This document shows positions 1 to 8,716 of a stretch of 64,000 bases of DNA, one piece after another (position 1 is the first letter of the stretch; each line of letters starts with the position of its first letter). The notes under the pieces are model-generated. The model saw only the letters and a list, made by a program, of their open reading frames with translations. It ran no database searches and had not been told where the DNA came from. The stretch is taken from contig NZ_JAJOLP010000001.1 in assembly GCF_021129215.1 (NCBI RefSeq), forward strand, positions 2,480,001-2,544,000, written 5' to 3'. Both the position numbers and the translations under genes were made by a program. This stretch comes from Agromyces sp. S2-1-8. GTDB lineage: Bacteria > Actinomycetota > Actinomycetes > Actinomycetales > Microbacteriaceae.

Positions 1-2599
1 CGTCGTGCCCTCGGCCTCGCTCGTCTCCGACGACCCGACGCTGCTCTTCACGGTCGCCGGCATGGTGCCGTTCGTGCCGTACCTGACCGGGCTGGTGCCC
101 GCTCCGTACCCGCGTGCCACGAGCGTGCAGAAGTGCATCAGGACGAACGACATCGAAGAGGTCGGCAAGACGCCGCGTCACGGCACGTTCTTCCAGATGA
201 ACGGCAACTTCTCGTTCGGCGACTACTTCAAGGAAGGCGCCATCTCGATGGCGTGGGAACTGCTCACCACGCCCGAGGACGGCGGCGGCTACGGCTTCGA
301 CCCGAACGACCTCTGGGTGACCGTCTACGAAGACGACGACGAGGCGATCGAGATCTGGAAGCGCGTCGCGGGCCTGCCCGACGAGCGCATCCAGCGCCTC
401 GGCAAGGACACGAACTACTGGCACACCGGGCAGCCCGGCCCCGCGGGACCCTGCTCCGAGATCTTCTTCGACCGCGGCCCCGAGTACGGCATCGACGGCG
501 GTCCCGCGACCGACGACGACCGCTACGTCGAGATCTGGAACCTCGTGTTCATGCAGTACCTCATCGACGACGTGGTGTCGAAGACCGACTTCCGCATCGT
601 CAAGGAACTGCCGAAGAAGAACATCGACACCGGCATGGGGCTCGAGCGCGTCGCCTTCATCAAGCAGGGCGTCGACAACATGTACGAGATCGACCAGGTG
701 CGTCCGGTGCTCGACAAGGCCGCCGAGCTCTCCGGGCGCCGGTACGGCGCCGACCACGAGGACGACGTGCGGATGCGCGTCATCGCCGATCACATCCGCT
801 CTGCGCTGATGCTCATGAGCGACGGGGTGAGCCCGTCGAACGAGGGGCGCGGCTACATCCTGCGACGGCTCCTCCGCCGCAGCATCCGGGCCATGCGGCT
901 GCTCGGCGTCGAGGGCCCGACGTTCCGCGAGCTGTTCGCGGCATCGCGCGACGCGATGAAGTCGGCCTACCCCGAGGTCGCGCGCGACTACGCGCACATC
1001 GAGCAGCTCGCCCTCGGCGAGGAGGAGACGTTCCTCCGCACACTGTCGGCCGGAACGTCGATCCTGGACCTCGCCGTCGAGAAGACGAAGGACGCCGGGC
1101 GCGCGCAGCTCGCCGGCGACACGGCGTTCCTCCTTCACGACACGTACGGCTTCCCGATCGAGCTCACGCTCGAGATGGCCGACGAGGCCGGCCTCGCGGT
1201 CGACCGTGCCGCGTTCGACGAACTCATGACGGCGCAGCGCACCCGTGCGAAGGCCGACGCGAAGTCGAAGAAGAAGGTGCTCGCCGATCTCTCGGTGTAC
1301 GCCGACTTCCGGGCCAAGGGCGAGACGGTCTTCACGGGCTACACCGAACTGGCGACCGAGTCGAGCGTGCTCGGCCTGCTCGTCGACGGCCGGCCGGCGC
1401 AGCGCGCCGTCGCCGGACAGACGGCCGAGGTCATCCTCGCCGAGACGGCGCTCTACGCGGAGTCCGGCGGACAGGCGCCCGACCAGGGGCGCATCGTCGG
1501 CGACGGCTACGAGCTCGAGGTGCTCGACGTGCAGAAGCCCGTCAAGGGCCTCATCAGCCACACGGTCAAGGTCGTCTCGGGCGAGGTCGGCGTCGGGGAG
1601 CGGGCGACGAGCCTCGTCGATGAGGACTACCGGCGAGGGGCGACCCAGGCGCACTCGGGGACGCACATCGTGCACGCCGCGCTGCGTCAGGTGCTCGGTC
1701 CGAACGCGCACCAGTCGGGCTCGTTCAACAAGGCCGGCTACCTGCGCCTCGACTACGGCTGGAACTCGGCGCTCTCGGCTGAGACGCGCAGCGAGATCGA
1801 GGAGATCTCGAACTCGGCGATTCGCGACAACCTGCAGGTCGTCACGCGCGAGCTCCCGCTCGACGAGGCGAAGGCGCTCGGGGCGATGGCGCTCTTCGGC
1901 GAGAAGTACGGCGACGTCGTGCGCGTCGTCGACATCGGCGGTCCCTGGTCGCGCGAGCTCTGCGCGGGCACCCACGTGTCGACGAGCTCCGAGATCGGCA
2001 TGATCAACATCGTCGGCGAGTCGTCGGTGGGTGCGTCGAATCGCCGTGTGGAGTCCCTCGTCGGTCTCGAGGCGTTCCGGCGATTCGCTGCCGAGCGCGC
2101 ACTCGTCACGGAGCTCACCTCGACGCTGAAGACGCGACCCGAGCAGCTCGTCGACCGCGTCGGCGAACTGGTGACCAGCCTGAAGGCCGCGGAGAAGCGC
2201 ATTCAGGCGTTCGAGGCGAAGGCGCTGAAGGACCGCGTCCCGGCGCTGGCCGCGAAGGCCACGCGTGTCGGCGACGTGCTGCTCGTGGCCGAGCCGGCCG
2301 GAGAACTGGGCTCGGGCGACGAGCTGCGCTCGCTCGCGCTCTCGGTGCGCGCACAGCTCGGCGACGTCGACGCGGTCGTCGCCCTCGCGGGCGAGGTCGG
2401 CGGCAAGCCGCTCACGATCGTCGCGACGACGCCGGGTGCGCGCGAGCACGGTGCGAACGCGGGCGCCCTCGCGAAGGCGGCCGCGGCCGCGCTCGGCGGC
2501 GGTGGCGGCGGCAAGCCCGATCTCGCGCAGGGCGGCGGCAGCGACCTCTCGGCGATCCCCGCGGCCCTCGAGGCCGTGCGCCGCGGGCTCGGCGGGTAG
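1..2599 (+). CDS. alaS: Alanine-tRNA ligase, 5' end cut by the window
   Basis: Charges tRNA-Ala with alanine and hydrolyses mischarged Ser/Gly-tRNA. The reading frame is open from base 2 to the TAG at 2597-2599. The first visible residues (VVPSASLVSDDP) match a point about 20 residues into the family, so the true start lies upstream of the window and the GTG at base 5 is not it. The order is class II catalytic core, then the editing domain with the metal-site motifs HSGTHIVH and CAGTHVS, then a C-terminal C-Ala region with a Gly-rich loop (run of GGGGGG) just before GKPDLAQGGG. It lies 7 bases upstream of ruvX and is probably the head of this operon. Identification is secure. Confidence 0.98.
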   Translation, partial: VVPSASLVSDDPTLLFTVAGMVPFVPYLTGLVPAPYPRATSVQKCIRTNDIEEVGKTPRHGTFFQMNGNFSFGDYFKEGAISMAWELLTTPEDGGGYGFDPNDLWVTVYEDDDEAIEIWKRVAGLPDERIQRLGKDTNYWHTGQPGPAGPCSEIFFDRGPEYGIDGGPATDDDRYVEIWNLVFMQYLIDDVVSKTDFRIVKELPKKNIDTGMGLERVAFIKQGVDNMYEIDQVRPVLDKAAELSGRRYGADHEDDVRMRVIADHIRSALMLMSDGVSPSNEGRGYILRRLLRRSIRAMRLLGVEGPTFRELFAASRDAMKSAYPEVARDYAHIEQLALGEEETFLRTLSAGTSILDLAVEKTKDAGRAQLAGDTAFLLHDTYGFPIELTLEMADEAGLAVDRAAFDELMTAQRTRAKADAKSKKKVLADLSVYADFRAKGETVFTGYTELATESSVLGLLVDGRPAQRAVAGQTAEVILAETALYAESGGQAPDQGRIVGDGYELEVLDVQKPVKGLISHTVKVVSGEVGVGERATSLVDEDYRRGATQAHSGTHIVHAALRQVLGPNAHQSGSFNKAGYLRLDYGWNSALSAETRSEIEEISNSAIRDNLQVVTRELPLDEAKALGAMALFGEKYGDVVRVVDIGGPWSRELCAGTHVSTSSEIGMINIVGESSVGASNRRVESLVGLEAFRRFAAERALVTELTSTLKTRPEQLVDRVGELVTSLKAAEKRIQAFEAKALKDRVPALAAKATRVGDVLLVAEPAGELGSGDELRSLALSVRAQLGDVDAVVALAGEVGGKPLTIVATTPGAREHGANAGALAKAAAAALGGGGGGKPDLAQGGGSDLSAIPAALEAVRRGLGG

Positions 2600-2606
2600 A
2601 CGAGCG

Positions 2607-3080
2607 ATGCGATCCGGGGCGAGGCTCGGCATCGACGTCGGGCGCGCCCGGATCGGCGTGTCGCGATGCGACAGCGGCGGGCTGCTCGCGGTACCGGTCG
2701 AGACGGTGCCGCGCTCGGCCGAGGGCGACGCCGACGTGCGACGCATCCTCGCCATCGCCGACGAGTACGAGGCGATCGAGCTCGTCGTCGGCAACCCGCT
2801 GTCGCTCTCGGGCGCGCCGACGCCGTCGACGGACGATGCCGTCGAGTTCGCGGGCCGGCTCGCGGGCGCGAGCCCCGGACGTCCGGTGCGCCTCGTCGAT
2901 GAGCGACTGTCGACCGTGAGCGCGCAGCAGGCGCTGCGCGCGACCGGGAAGAAGGCGAAGCAGCAGCGTCCCATCGTCGACCAAGTCGCAGCCGTTATCA
3001 TTCTGCAACATGCGATCGACGCCGAGCGCGCCTCCGGGCACGCTCCGGGTCGAACCCTCGACACCGATGAAGGGCCCTGA
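2607..3080 (+). CDS. ruvX: RuvX/YqgF-type RNase H-fold nuclease (putative pre-16S rRNA nuclease)
   Basis: 157 residues. The family (YqgF/RuvX) has an RNase H-like fold and is implicated in pre-16S rRNA 5' processing; an older name is putative Holliday junction resolvase. Visible signatures are the N-terminal LGIDVGRARIGVS with the catalytic Asp, VVGNPLSLSG, LVDERLSTVSAQ, and a late Asp in RPIVDQVAAVIILQ. The ATG at 2607 was chosen because it gives the usual family N-terminus; the frame upstream of it lies inside alaS. It sits between alaS and mltG, the standard actinobacterial order. Confidence 0.93.
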   Translation: MRSGARLGIDVGRARIGVSRCDSGGLLAVPVETVPRSAEGDADVRRILAIADEYEAIELVVGNPLSLSGAPTPSTDDAVEFAGRLAGASPGRPVRLVDERLSTVSAQQALRATGKKAKQQRPIVDQVAAVIILQHAIDAERASGHAPGRTLDTDEGP

Positions 3081-3085
3081 CCCCT

Positions 3086-4942
3086 GTGACCCAGCTCCCC
3101 CCAGAGCACCCAGAGGCTGACGCGCTCATGCGCGACTGGCAGGCGATGCTCGCCGGCCAGCAGCCGACGACGACGAAGCCCTCGCCGGTCATGCCGCTCC
3201 CCACGGCTCCGCCGGCGCAGTCGACCTCGCCCGGCGCGCAGGCGGCACCGCCGGCGTCTCCCCGGCAGCCCGTCCGACCCGCTGCGGACCGGCCGGTTGC
3301 ACCCGTCGAGCCCGCACCGGGATCCGCGGCCCCCGACGGACCTCCCGAGGGTCGGCAGATGACCCGTCGAGAAGCCCGCGAGGCCGAACAGCGCCGGGCG
3401 GCCGTCGAAGCCGCGACATCGAACGGCGCCGCGCCGGTCGCCCCCTCGACCGGTCCCACCCCGGCGGCGCCCTGGACGGGCCCCGCCCCCGCCGCAGCAC
3501 CGACCGGCGCCGGAACGGCCGCGCCGTGGGACGGGCCCACGGCGACCGGTCCCGCGCCGACCACGCCGCCGACCGGACCGGCCCCGACGAGTCAGGGCCT
3601 CTCGGCCGTGGCCGAGCAGTTCGCGGCGCCGGTCTCCGCCGCCGCAGCGGCGTCGGGCCCGGTGCCGTCGATCGCCCCGGTCTCGGCACCCGGCGCGTCG
3701 CAGACCGACGCCACCGCGCTCGCGCCCGACGCTCCGGCCGCCGCCTTCGCGGCGCTGCTCGGCGGGCCCGAGACCGGCGACGGACCCGAGCCGCCGCGGC
3801 GCAAGCCCACCCGCGCCGAACGCCGCGCCGCGGCATCCTTCGACCATCACGAACCCGATGGGCACGAGAAGCCCCGTCGCCGCGGAGGCTGGGGCTGCCT
3901 CATCGGCCTCCTCGTGGTCGCGGGTCTCGGCGTCGGCGCCTTCTTCTTCCTGCAGGGCCCGATCAACGCCGTCATCGAGCGGTTCCAGCCCGCCGCCGAC
4001 TACGAAGGCCAGGGCACGGGCGAGGTCGTCTTCATGATCCACGAGGGCGACACGGGCGAGTCGATCGCCACGAACCTCGTCGCCGAGAAGGTCGTCGCGA
4101 GCGAGGACGCCTTCCTCGAGGCGGTCGCCGACGCCGACCCGTCGCCGATCTTCTACCCGGGCGCATACAAGCTCGCCGAGAAGATGAGCGCCCAGGCCGC
4201 GCTCGACGCCCTCGAAGACCCGGCGAGCAAGCTCGAGAACACCTTCGTGATCCCCGAGGGCACCGCGACCGTCGACGCCCTGCCGAGGATCGCAGAGGGC
4301 ACCGGCATCCCGCTCGAGGAGCTCGAGGCCGCTGCGGCCGAGTCGCCGCAGTCGTACGGGCTGCCCGCCGAGGCGAAGAGCCTCGAAGGATTCCTCTTCC
4401 CGGCGACGTACACGCTCGACCCAGACGCCGACGCCCGTGCCGTGCTGCAGACGCTCGTCGACCGGCAGTTCCAGGCGCTCGACGAGGCGGGGGTCGCCCC
4501 CGAGGACCGCTGGAAGACGATCGTGCTCGCCGCCCTCGTGCAGCGCGAGGCGGGCCTCAAGGACGACTACTACAAGGTGTCCCGCGTCTTCCTCAACCGG
4601 CTCGACCCGGCGAAGTGGGAGAGCGGGCTGCTGCAGTCCGACGCGACCGTCGCCTACGGCACCGGCAACACCCACCTCGTCACGACGACCGACGCCGAGC
4701 GCGAGGACGCGTCGAACCCGTACAACACGTACGTGCACCCCGGCCTGCCGGTCGGCCCCATCTCGAACCCCGGCGACCTCGCCATCGATGCGGCGGTCCA
4801 TCCCGCCGACGGACCGTGGCTGTTCTTCGTGACGTGGAACCTCGACACCGGCGAGACGATCTTCTCCTCGACCGTCGAGGAGCACGATGCCGCCGTCGAG
4901 AAGTGGCTCGCCTGGATGGAGGACCACCCCGAGTATGGCTGA
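3086..4942 (+). CDS. mltG: Endolytic murein transglycosylase MltG (YceG-like)
   Basis: 618 residues, starting at GTG 3086. Cleaves nascent peptidoglycan glycan strands at the outer face of the membrane and ends their elongation. Residues 1-265 are a cytoplasmic Pro/Ala/Thr-rich tail with loose repeats of PAAPWTGP and TGPAPT type, followed by a basic stretch (KPRRRG). A single membrane helix covers about 271-290 (GLLVVAGLGVGAFFF). The YceG catalytic domain follows, with the family Glu at residue 488 in AALVQREAG and the C-terminal motif NPYNTYVHPGLPVGPISNPG. The long disordered N-terminal tail is typical of actinobacterial members. Its stop overlaps aroE by 8 bases. Confidence 0.95.
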   Translation: MTQLPPEHPEADALMRDWQAMLAGQQPTTTKPSPVMPLPTAPPAQSTSPGAQAAPPASPRQPVRPAADRPVAPVEPAPGSAAPDGPPEGRQMTRREAREAEQRRAAVEAATSNGAAPVAPSTGPTPAAPWTGPAPAAAPTGAGTAAPWDGPTATGPAPTTPPTGPAPTSQGLSAVAEQFAAPVSAAAAASGPVPSIAPVSAPGASQTDATALAPDAPAAAFAALLGGPETGDGPEPPRRKPTRAERRAAASFDHHEPDGHEKPRRRGGWGCLIGLLVVAGLGVGAFFFLQGPINAVIERFQPAADYEGQGTGEVVFMIHEGDTGESIATNLVAEKVVASEDAFLEAVADADPSPIFYPGAYKLAEKMSAQAALDALEDPASKLENTFVIPEGTATVDALPRIAEGTGIPLEELEAAAAESPQSYGLPAEAKSLEGFLFPATYTLDPDADARAVLQTLVDRQFQALDEAGVAPEDRWKTIVLAALVQREAGLKDDYYKVSRVFLNRLDPAKWESGLLQSDATVAYGTGNTHLVTTTDAEREDASNPYNTYVHPGLPVGPISNPGDLAIDAAVHPADGPWLFFVTWNLDTGETIFSSTVEEHDAAVEKWLAWMEDHPEYG

Positions 4943-5789
4943 GCCGCTGCCTTCTCGACCGGGCGCTCGCCTCGCGGTGCTCGGGTCGCCGATCGCGCAC
5001 TCGAAGAGTCCGGCGCTGCATCGCGCCGCCTACTCGCGGCTCGGCCTGGACTGGGAGTACACGGCGGTCGAGATGACCGGTGAGCGACTGCCGGGCTTCA
5101 TCGACGGGCTGGATGACTCGTGGCGCGGCCTGTCGCTCACGATGCCGCTCAAGCAGGACGTGCTGGCGCTCGTCGACGAGGTCGACGAGCTCGAACGGCT
5201 GACGGGGGCGGCCAACACCGTCGTCTTCGACGACGGTGTGCGGCGGGGCTTCAACACCGATGTCGGCGGGATCGTGCGTGCGCTGGGGGAGTCGGGCGTC
5301 GGCCGGGTCCGCACGGGTGCGCTCATCGGCGCGGGTGCGACGGCGGCATCGGCACTCATCGCGATGGCCGAGCTCGGCGCCCGTGAGGTGCGGGTGCTCG
5401 TGCGCCGACCGGGTTCGGCCGCGGCGCTCGGCGACCTCGGGCGGCGTGCAGGGGTCGTCGTCGACGAGCTTCCGATCGACGCGCTCGCGGAGCTCGGCGC
5501 CGGTGATGCCGAGCTCGTGATCGCGACCGTGCCGGGCGGCTCCGACCTCGGGGTCGCGCCGTCGGCCGTACTCGTCGACGGCAGCGTGCTGCTCGACGTG
5601 GCCTACGACCCGTGGCCGAGCACCCTCGGCGCGGCCTGGCTCGCGCGATCGGGGCGAGTGGTGCACGGACTCGGCATGCTGCTGCACCAGGCGCTGCTGC
5701 AGGTGCGCGTGTTCGTGCACGGCGACCCGTTCACCGAGCTGCCCGACGAGGACGACGTGCTCCGCGTCATGCGCGAAGCCGTGCGCTGA
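4935..5789 (+). CDS. aroE: Shikimate dehydrogenase (NADP+)
   Basis: 284 residues. Reduces 3-dehydroshikimate to shikimate. Substrate-site motifs are visible: SKSP near the N-terminus (Ser23, Ser25), the catalytic Lys73 in LTMPLKQ and Asp109 in NTDVGG. The nucleotide-binding loop GAGATAASA is next, and the shikimate-contacting Gln sits in LLHQALLQ. The ATG at 4935 overlaps the end of mltG by 8 bases (ATGGCTGA type), which implies translational coupling; the longer frame upstream lies inside mltG. First of the aroE-C-K-B series. Confidence 0.95.
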   Translation: MAEPLPSRPGARLAVLGSPIAHSKSPALHRAAYSRLGLDWEYTAVEMTGERLPGFIDGLDDSWRGLSLTMPLKQDVLALVDEVDELERLTGAANTVVFDDGVRRGFNTDVGGIVRALGESGVGRVRTGALIGAGATAASALIAMAELGAREVRVLVRRPGSAAALGDLGRRAGVVVDELPIDALAELGAGDAELVIATVPGGSDLGVAPSAVLVDGSVLLDVAYDPWPSTLGAAWLARSGRVVHGLGMLLHQALLQVRVFVHGDPFTELPDEDDVLRVMREAVR

Positions 5790-5810
5790 CGCTGTGGAAG
5801 TATAGAAGGC

Positions 5811-7028
5811 ATGCTCCGTTGGCTCACTGCCGGAGAGTCGCACGGCCCTGAGCTCGTCGCGATCCTCGAGGGTCTTCCCGCCGGCACCCCCGTCTCACTC
5901 GATCTCATCCGCGACGATCTCGCGCGCCGCAAGCTCGGCTACGGCCGCGGCGCCCGCATGAAGTTCGAGCAGGACGAGCTGGCGATCTCGGGCGGCGTGC
6001 GTCACGGGCTCAGCCTCGGCAGCCCCATCGCGCTGCGCGTCGGCAACACGGAGTGGCCGAAGTGGCAGGAGGTCATGAGCCCTGAGCCCATCGACCCGGC
6101 GAAGCTCGGTCGTGGCCGCGGAGCACCGCTCACCCGCCCGCGCCCCGGACACGCCGATCTCGTCGGCATGCAGAAGTACGGCTTCGACGAGGCGCGCCCC
6201 GTGCTCGAGCGGGCGAGCGCGCGTGAGACCGCCGCCCGGGTCGCCCTCGGCGCGGTGGCGAAGTCGTTCCTCGCCGAGCTCGGCATCACGACCATCGCCC
6301 ACACGCTCTCGATCGGCCCGGTGCGCGTGCCCGACGACGCGGCGCTGCCCCTGCCGGCCGACCTCGCAGCGGTCGATGCCGACCCGCTGCGCTGCTTCGA
6401 CGCCGACACGAGCGCCCGCATGGTCGCCGAGGTCGACGACGCGCACAAGTCGGGTGACACGCTCGGCGGCGTCGTCGAGGTGCTGGCCTACGGTGTGCCG
6501 CCCGGACTCGGGTCGCACGTGCACTGGGACCGTCGGCTCGACGCCCAGCTCGCGGCCGCACTCATGGGCATCCAGGCGATCAAGGGCGTCGAGGTCGGCG
6601 ACGGGTTCGAGACCACGCGTCGTCGCGGGTCGGCCGCGCACGACGAACTGCACCTCGCCGACGGGCGGATCGAACGTGCCAGCGATCGGGCCGGCGGCAC
6701 CGAGGGCGGCATGTCGACCGGCACCGTCCTGCGCGTACGTGCCGGTATGAAGCCCATCGCGACCGTGCCCCACGCCCTGCCCACGATCGACGTCGCGACG
6801 GGGGAGCCCGCTCCTGCGCACCACCAGCGTTCCGACGTCTGCGCGGTTCCGGCGGCCGGCGTCGTCGCCGAGGCGATGGTCGCGCTCGTCCTCGCGAACG
6901 CCGTCCTCGAGAAGTTCGGCGGTGACTCCGTCGTCGAGACGCGCCGCAACCTCGAGTCGTACCTCACCGCCATCCCCGAAGCACTCCGCACCCAGGGCGC
7001 GACCGGTGCGACGGTCGCCGGTGTCTGA
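5811..7028 (+). CDS. aroC: Chorismate synthase
   Basis: 405 residues. Converts EPSP to chorismate with reduced FMN as cofactor. Family blocks are present: [15 protein letters not shown] at the N-terminus, [34 protein letters not shown] and the C-terminal [23 protein letters not shown] at 5804-5809 lies directly upstream of ATG 5811. A TATAGA-like hexamer at 5801-5806 could also be a weak -10, so a leaderless or very short leader transcript is possible here. It overlaps aroK by 8 bases. Confidence 0.97.
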   Translation: MLRWLTAGESHGPELVAILEGLPAGTPVSLDLIRDDLARRKLGYGRGARMKFEQDELAISGGVRHGLSLGSPIALRVGNTEWPKWQEVMSPEPIDPAKLGRGRGAPLTRPRPGHADLVGMQKYGFDEARPVLERASARETAARVALGAVAKSFLAELGITTIAHTLSIGPVRVPDDAALPLPADLAAVDADPLRCFDADTSARMVAEVDDAHKSGDTLGGVVEVLAYGVPPGLGSHVHWDRRLDAQLAAALMGIQAIKGVEVGDGFETTRRRGSAAHDELHLADGRIERASDRAGGTEGGMSTGTVLRVRAGMKPIATVPHALPTIDVATGEPAPAHHQRSDVCAVPAAGVVAEAMVALVLANAVLEKFGGDSVVETRRNLESYLTAIPEALRTQGATGATVAGV

Positions 7029-7539
7029 GCGCGCACGCCTCGCGCTGCCGATCGTGCTCGTCGGGCCGATGGGCGCCGGCAAGTCGCGCGTCGGACAGCG
7101 GCTCGCGAACGACGCCGGGGCGCCGTTCGTCGACACCGACGTGCGCATCGCCGAGCGCTACGGCCCGATCGACGAGATCTTCGACCGCGAGGGCGAGGAG
7201 TACTTCCGCATCGTCGAGCGCGAGGTCGTCGCCGAGGCGCTCCGCGAGGAGGCGGTCGTGTCGCTCGGAGGCGGCGCCGTGCTGCACGCCGACACCCGCG
7301 ACGATCTCGCGTCGCTGCCGGTCGTGTGGCTGCAGGTCTCGCGCGAGGCGGTGACGCCGCGGCTCACCGGGGGCAACCGGCCGCTGATCGCGGCCGGCGG
7401 CATCGAGGCCTGGGCGGCGATCCTCGAGGCGCGCCGACCGCTCTACGAGGCGGTCGCCGACCTCGCCATCGACACCTCGCGCCGCTCGGTCGCGCGGATC
7501 GTCGACGACATCACCGAGCGTTTCGGAGGAGCACGATGA
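7021..7539 (+). CDS. aroK: Shikimate kinase
   Basis: 172 residues from GTG 7021. Phosphorylates shikimate at O3. The P-loop GPMGAGKS covers residues 15-22. The shikimate-binding Asp is in FVDTDVRI, the Arg of [12 protein letters not shown] and the GGGAV loop follow, and the lid Arg is in [11 protein letters not shown]. The start overlaps the aroC stop by 8 bases; the longer open frame upstream lies inside aroC. Its own stop overlaps the aroB start (ATGA). Confidence 0.94.
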   Translation: MSERARLALPIVLVGPMGAGKSRVGQRLANDAGAPFVDTDVRIAERYGPIDEIFDREGEEYFRIVEREVVAEALREEAVVSLGGGAVLHADTRDDLASLPVVWLQVSREAVTPRLTGGNRPLIAAGGIEAWAAILEARRPLYEAVADLAIDTSRRSVARIVDDITERFGGAR

Positions 7540-8621
7540 CCGCAGGCGACGAGCGCACGAGCATCCGGGTCGGCGGCGAGTCCGGTTACGACGTGATCAT
7601 CGGACGGGGCGTCACCGCCGGCATCGCCGACGCACTCGGATCGGCGGTCAAGAAGGTGCTCGTCGTGCACCCGGCGACGCTCGGCGCGCGCGCCGCCGAA
7701 CTGCGTGAATCGCTCTCCGACCGGTTCGAGGTGCTGCTCGCCGAGGTGCCCGACGCCGAGGCCGGAAAGCGCATCGAGGTCGCGGCCTTCTGCTGGCAGG
7801 TGCTCGGCCAGGCCGACTTCACGCGCAGCGATGCCATCGTCGGCTTCGGGGGTGGAGCGATCACCGACCTCGCGGGCTTCGTCGCCGGCACGTGGCTGCG
7901 CGGCGTGCGCGTCGTGCAGGTGCCGACCACCGTCCTCGGCATGGTCGACGCCGCCGTCGGCGGCAAGACGGGGATCAACACGAACGAGGGCAAGAACCTC
8001 GTCGGCGTCTTCCACGCCCCCGCCGAGGTGATCTGCGACCTCGACCTGCTCGATACCCTGCCGAAGAACGAGATCCTCGCCGGGTTCGCCGAGATCGTCA
8101 AGGCCGGCTTCATCCGCTACCCCGAGATCCTCGACACGATCGAGGCCGACCCCGAGCGGGCCACCGACCCGTCGACGCCCGAGTTCCGTCGCGTGATCGA
8201 GTTGTCGATCCGCATGAAGGCCGACGTGGTCTCCGAGGACTTCACCGAGCAGGGCCTGCGCGAGATCCTGAACTACGGGCACACGCTCGGCCACGCGGTC
8301 GAACATGCCGAGCGCTACCAGTGGCGGCACGGCGCGGCGGTGTCGGTCGGACTCGCGTTCGCCGCGGAGCTCGGACGGCTCTCGGGCCGCCTCTCCGACG
8401 AGGTCGCCGACCGCCACAAGCGAGTGCTCGACCTGCTCAGCCTGCCGACGAGCTACCCGGCCGGGCGATGGAACACGCTGCTCGCGACCATGCAGCGCGA
8501 CAAGAAGGCACGAGCCGGCCAGCTTCGGTTCATCGTGCTCGACGACCTCGCGAAGCCCACCGTCATGCTGGCGCCCGACCAGTCGCTGCTCTTCGCCGCC
8601 TATCAGGAGATCGCGAGCTGA
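7536..8621 (+). CDS. aroB: 3-Dehydroquinate synthase
   Basis: 361 residues. Converts DAHP to 3-dehydroquinate with NAD+ and a divalent metal. Family motifs are GGGAITDLAGFVAGTWLRG, VPTTVLGMVDAAVGGKTGIN, EIVKAGFI and the metal-ligand block NYGHTLGHAVEH, followed by a late WRHGAAVSVG. The ribosome-binding site GGAGGA at 7525-7530 sits 5 bases before ATG 7536. DAHP synthase and aroA are not in the window, so the cluster covers steps 2-5 and 7 of the shikimate pathway. Confidence 0.96.
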   Translation: MTAGDERTSIRVGGESGYDVIIGRGVTAGIADALGSAVKKVLVVHPATLGARAAELRESLSDRFEVLLAEVPDAEAGKRIEVAAFCWQVLGQADFTRSDAIVGFGGGAITDLAGFVAGTWLRGVRVVQVPTTVLGMVDAAVGGKTGINTNEGKNLVGVFHAPAEVICDLDLLDTLPKNEILAGFAEIVKAGFIRYPEILDTIEADPERATDPSTPEFRRVIELSIRMKADVVSEDFTEQGLREILNYGHTLGHAVEHAERYQWRHGAAVSVGLAFAAELGRLSGRLSDEVADRHKRVLDLLSLPTSYPAGRWNTLLATMQRDKKARAGQLRFIVLDDLAKPTVMLAPDQSLLFAAYQEIAS

Positions 8622-8630
8622 ACGCCCCGC

Positions 8631-8702
8631 CGCGATTCACAGAGATCGCGTGATGCCGGCCCCGTGACGTCGGTGCCAGACTGGCGCCCGCGCAGGGGCG
8701 CC
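8631..8702 (+). promoter_or_regulatory. Inverted repeats upstream of the MFS exporter gene
   Basis: Two symmetrical elements lie in the aroB-exporter gap. CGCGAT (8631-8636) and ATCGCG (8645-8650) form a 6+6 dyad that could be an operator. GGCGCCC (8683-8689) and GGGCGCC (8696-8702) form a 7-bp stem just before the ribosome-binding site at 8704-8710. CAGACT at 8677-8682 is a possible -10. No regulator gene is adjacent, so function is unknown. Confidence 0.35.
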
Positions 8703-8716
8703 CGAGGGGGAACGGC

